Part shown: positions 62,402 through 64,000 of the stretch, one piece after another
Layout of the letters: the number at the start of each line of letters is the position of its first letter
How positions within the stretch are numbered: the first letter of the stretch is position 1
DNA from: Gordonia jinghuaiqii
GTDB taxonomy: Bacteria; Actinomycetota; Actinomycetes; Mycobacteriales; Mycobacteriaceae
Direction of reading: 5' to 3'
DNA length: 64,000 bases
Assembly: GCF_014041935.1 (NCBI RefSeq)
Contig: NZ_CP059491.1
Coordinates: 1,240,001 to 1,304,000, forward strand
Position numbers and translations under genes: made by a program
The notes under the pieces: generated by a model
The model's database searches: none
Seen by the model: only the letters and a program-made list of their open reading frames with translations
Told to the model about the DNA's origin: nothing

Positions 62402-63600
62402 CCGGTGCAGCAATGACCGAAACACAGACGACCACTGCCGCGGTCGATCTCGCCGTTCCCGACACCGTGGAGCAGGCGCGCGCAGACTTCCGCCGGTGGA
62501 TGGCCGACCACCGCGTCGATCTCGAGCAGTTCCGGGAGACAGGCGGCGAGGTCACCGAGATCTTCGGACGGCTTCGTCAGTTGCAGCGAATGTTGTTCGA
62601 CTCCGGGTGGATCCGCCTGGGATGGCCGCCGGAGATGGGTGGTCTCGGCGGAGCACCGATGCTGCGCAGCATCATCAGCGAGGAGCTCGCCGCGGCGGGG
62701 TACCCGCCGCCGTTCTCCTTCGCGACGCAGGAGGTGCTCGGGCCCGCAGTTGCCGAATTCGCCCGGCCAGAACTCGCCGCGCATGTGCTGCCCCGGCTGC
62801 TCAGCGGTCAGGAGACCTGGTGTCAGGGCTTCTCCGAGCCCGGTGCCGGGAGTGACCTGGCCTCTTTGCGACTCAAAGCCGTTGCCGTCGAAGGCGGTTG
62901 GCGGGTCTCCGGCGAGAAGATCTGGACCAGCTGGGCACAGCTGGCCGACCGCTGTGTCCTCCTGGCCCGGACCGGTGACCTCGACTCGGGACATCGCGGC
63001 ATCTCGGCCTTCCTGCTCGACATGGACACCCCCGGCATCACGGTGAGCCTGTTGCGCAGCATGAACGGGGACGACGAGTTCTGCTCGTTGTTCTTCGACA
63101 ACGTGTTCATCCCCGAGGACCGACTGCTCGGCAAGCCCGACGGTGGGTGGGCGGTCACGATGCATGTCCTCGCCGGTGAGCGGGGTGCGGCCGCATGGCA
63201 ACGCCAGATCTGGTTGCGGTCGCGACTCGACGAGCTGGCCGCGGCGGGCGGCGTCGACGACACCGTCCTCGGTGAGAGTTTGGAGCTGCTCATGGCCCTG
63301 CGGGTGCTGTCACGTCGCACCGTGCGGGCACTGTCCGCCGGCGAGCCGGTCGGATCGACCACCTCACTGGACAAGCTCGCGATGTCCACGGCCGAGAAAT
63401 TCCTCTTCGACGCCGCGATGTCGGGTGCGTCCGACGAGATCGTCCTGGGGGGTTCGTTCGACAGCGGTTCGGGCCCCGGAGGGGGCGACGGCGCCTGGCG
63501 CAACGACTACCTCTACAGCCGCGCGTCGTCGATCTACGGCGGCGCGGCCGAGATCCAACGAAACATCATCGCCGAACGCCTGCTCGGCCTACCCCGCTGA
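62398..63600 (+). CDS. Acyl-CoA dehydrogenase, large-type subunit
   Basis: 400 residues; ATGA overlap with the racemase-like gene. FAD and substrate motifs: CQGFSEPGAGSDLASLR, WTSWAQLADRCVLLAR and the C-terminal SIYGGAAEIQRNIIAERLLG. Catalytic base: the family Glu position falls in YGGAAEIQ, which has Glu. A gene for a second, acyl-CoA dehydrogenase-like chain follows 17 bp on, suggesting an alpha2beta2 enzyme like ChsE1-E2/FadE pairs used for steroid side chains. Confidence 0.9.
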   Translation: MTGAAMTETQTTTAAVDLAVPDTVEQARADFRRWMADHRVDLEQFRETGGEVTEIFGRLRQLQRMLFDSGWIRLGWPPEMGGLGGAPMLRSIISEELAAAGYPPPFSFATQEVLGPAVAEFARPELAAHVLPRLLSGQETWCQGFSEPGAGSDLASLRLKAVAVEGGWRVSGEKIWTSWAQLADRCVLLARTGDLDSGHRGISAFLLDMDTPGITVSLLRSMNGDDEFCSLFFDNVFIPEDRLLGKPDGGWAVTMHVLAGERGAAAWQRQIWLRSRLDELAAAGGVDDTVLGESLELLMALRVLSRRTVRALSAGEPVGSTTSLDKLAMSTAEKFLFDAAMSGASDEIVLGGSFDSGSGPGGGDGAWRNDYLYSRASSIYGGAAEIQRNIIAERLLGLPR

Positions 63601-63617
63601 GAGCGAAGGGATTGCGA

Positions 63618-64000
63618 ATGGATGCCGACGACGTCACCCAGGTGACCGAGAGCCTGCGCCGGGCTCTCCAGACAGATCCGGACAACGCACGGGACGCGGT
63701 CGGGGAGTTCGGTTGGACCGAACTCCTCGACGACGAACCCATGGTCGCGGTGAGGACACTGTTCCCGCTCTGGGGCGAGCTCCTCGCCCATGGGTCCATG
63801 CTCGACGAGGTGATGGCGCACGCGACCGGCATCGCCGATCTCGACCCGACCACCCGGGTGGCACTCCCCGCACTGGGCGGAAGTGATGTGCCCGGCACCC
63901 GCCGCGGCGATTCGGTGATCCTCGACGGACTCATCGCCCCCGGCTCCGGTCCGGTGCTGGTCGCGGCCACGTCGGAGAGCGGCGCGGTCGCCCTGGTCGT
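63618..64000 (+). CDS. Acyl-CoA dehydrogenase-like partner chain (cut by window edge)
   Basis: 127 residues are visible, starting at ATG 63618 with GAAGGG upstream. The N-terminal helical domain (LRRALQTDPDNARDAVGEFGWTEL, FPLWGELLAHGSMLDEVM) matches the start of the small subunit of heteromeric acyl-CoA dehydrogenases. The FAD and catalytic regions are beyond the window, so whether it keeps the base cannot be judged. Confidence 0.75.
   Translation, partial: MDADDVTQVTESLRRALQTDPDNARDAVGEFGWTELLDDEPMVAVRTLFPLWGELLAHGSMLDEVMAHATGIADLDPTTRVALPALGGSDVPGTRRGDSVILDGLIAPGSGPVLVAATSESGAVALV

Overview
The window is high-GC actinobacterial DNA. Leaderless-looking promoters, ATGA/GTGA-coupled operons, a mycofactocin-type SDR, a ChoD-like GMC oxidase, a PtpB-like phosphatase and many acyl-CoA genes point to the mycolic-acid group (Mycobacteriales). 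Gordonia or a close relative is my best guess, but nothing here proves the genus.

Region 1 (1-16.3 kb) is cell-surface polysaccharide. A leftward operon runs from a polyprenyl-phosphate sugar transferase through gmd and fcl (GDP-L-fucose), a WbuB-like and two further glycosyltransferases, an acetyltransferase, a flippase fused to an SGNH hydrolase, and a Wzz-like protein cut by the window edge. One small acyltransferase lies antisense inside it. After an 825-bp gene-free gap, a rightward coupled trio encodes an SQD1-like (sulfoquinovose-type) epimerase, a BcsB-like membrane-anchored protein and a BcsA-like processive glycosyltransferase.

Region 2 (16.3-20.6 kb) is a small island bounded by tRNA-Lys and an imperfect copy of that tRNA's 3' end. 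It holds only five tandem, translationally coupled, divergent paralogues of a family I do not recognise. tRNA-Glu, tRNA-Asp and tRNA-Phe follow.

Region 3 (21-31.4 kb) is mostly housekeeping: membrane proteins, a NUDIX hydrolase, YceI, a class III adenylate cyclase, an SDR, a secreted protein, a SulP transporter and an AlkB-like dioxygenase. An IS481-type element with a frameshifted transposase has split a convergent-gene hairpin, leaving a 15-bp target duplication.

Region 4 (31.4-36.3 kb) holds a GMC oxidase and a flavin monooxygenase under a TetR regulator with a clear palindrome, then a PtpB-like phosphatase.

Region 5 (36.3-64 kb, continuing past the edge) is a large catabolic locus of unknown substrate. 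It has a P450, a Rieske oxygenase with its own ferredoxin and reductase, a KstD-like flavoprotein, E1 alpha/beta of a 2-oxoacid dehydrogenase, SDRs, SnoaL and VOC proteins, a CoA ligase, a MaoC hydratase, an AMACR-like enzyme, acyl-CoA dehydrogenases and a thiolase/OB-fold pair. Two partial PEP-synthase/PPDK-like proteins and two histidine phosphatases suggest a phosphorylation step. At least seven of its intergenic regions carry versions of a TACTAGAGTA motif, which I read as one regulon. The two PEP-synthase-like operons share a separate 11-mer, CATTAGACAAC.
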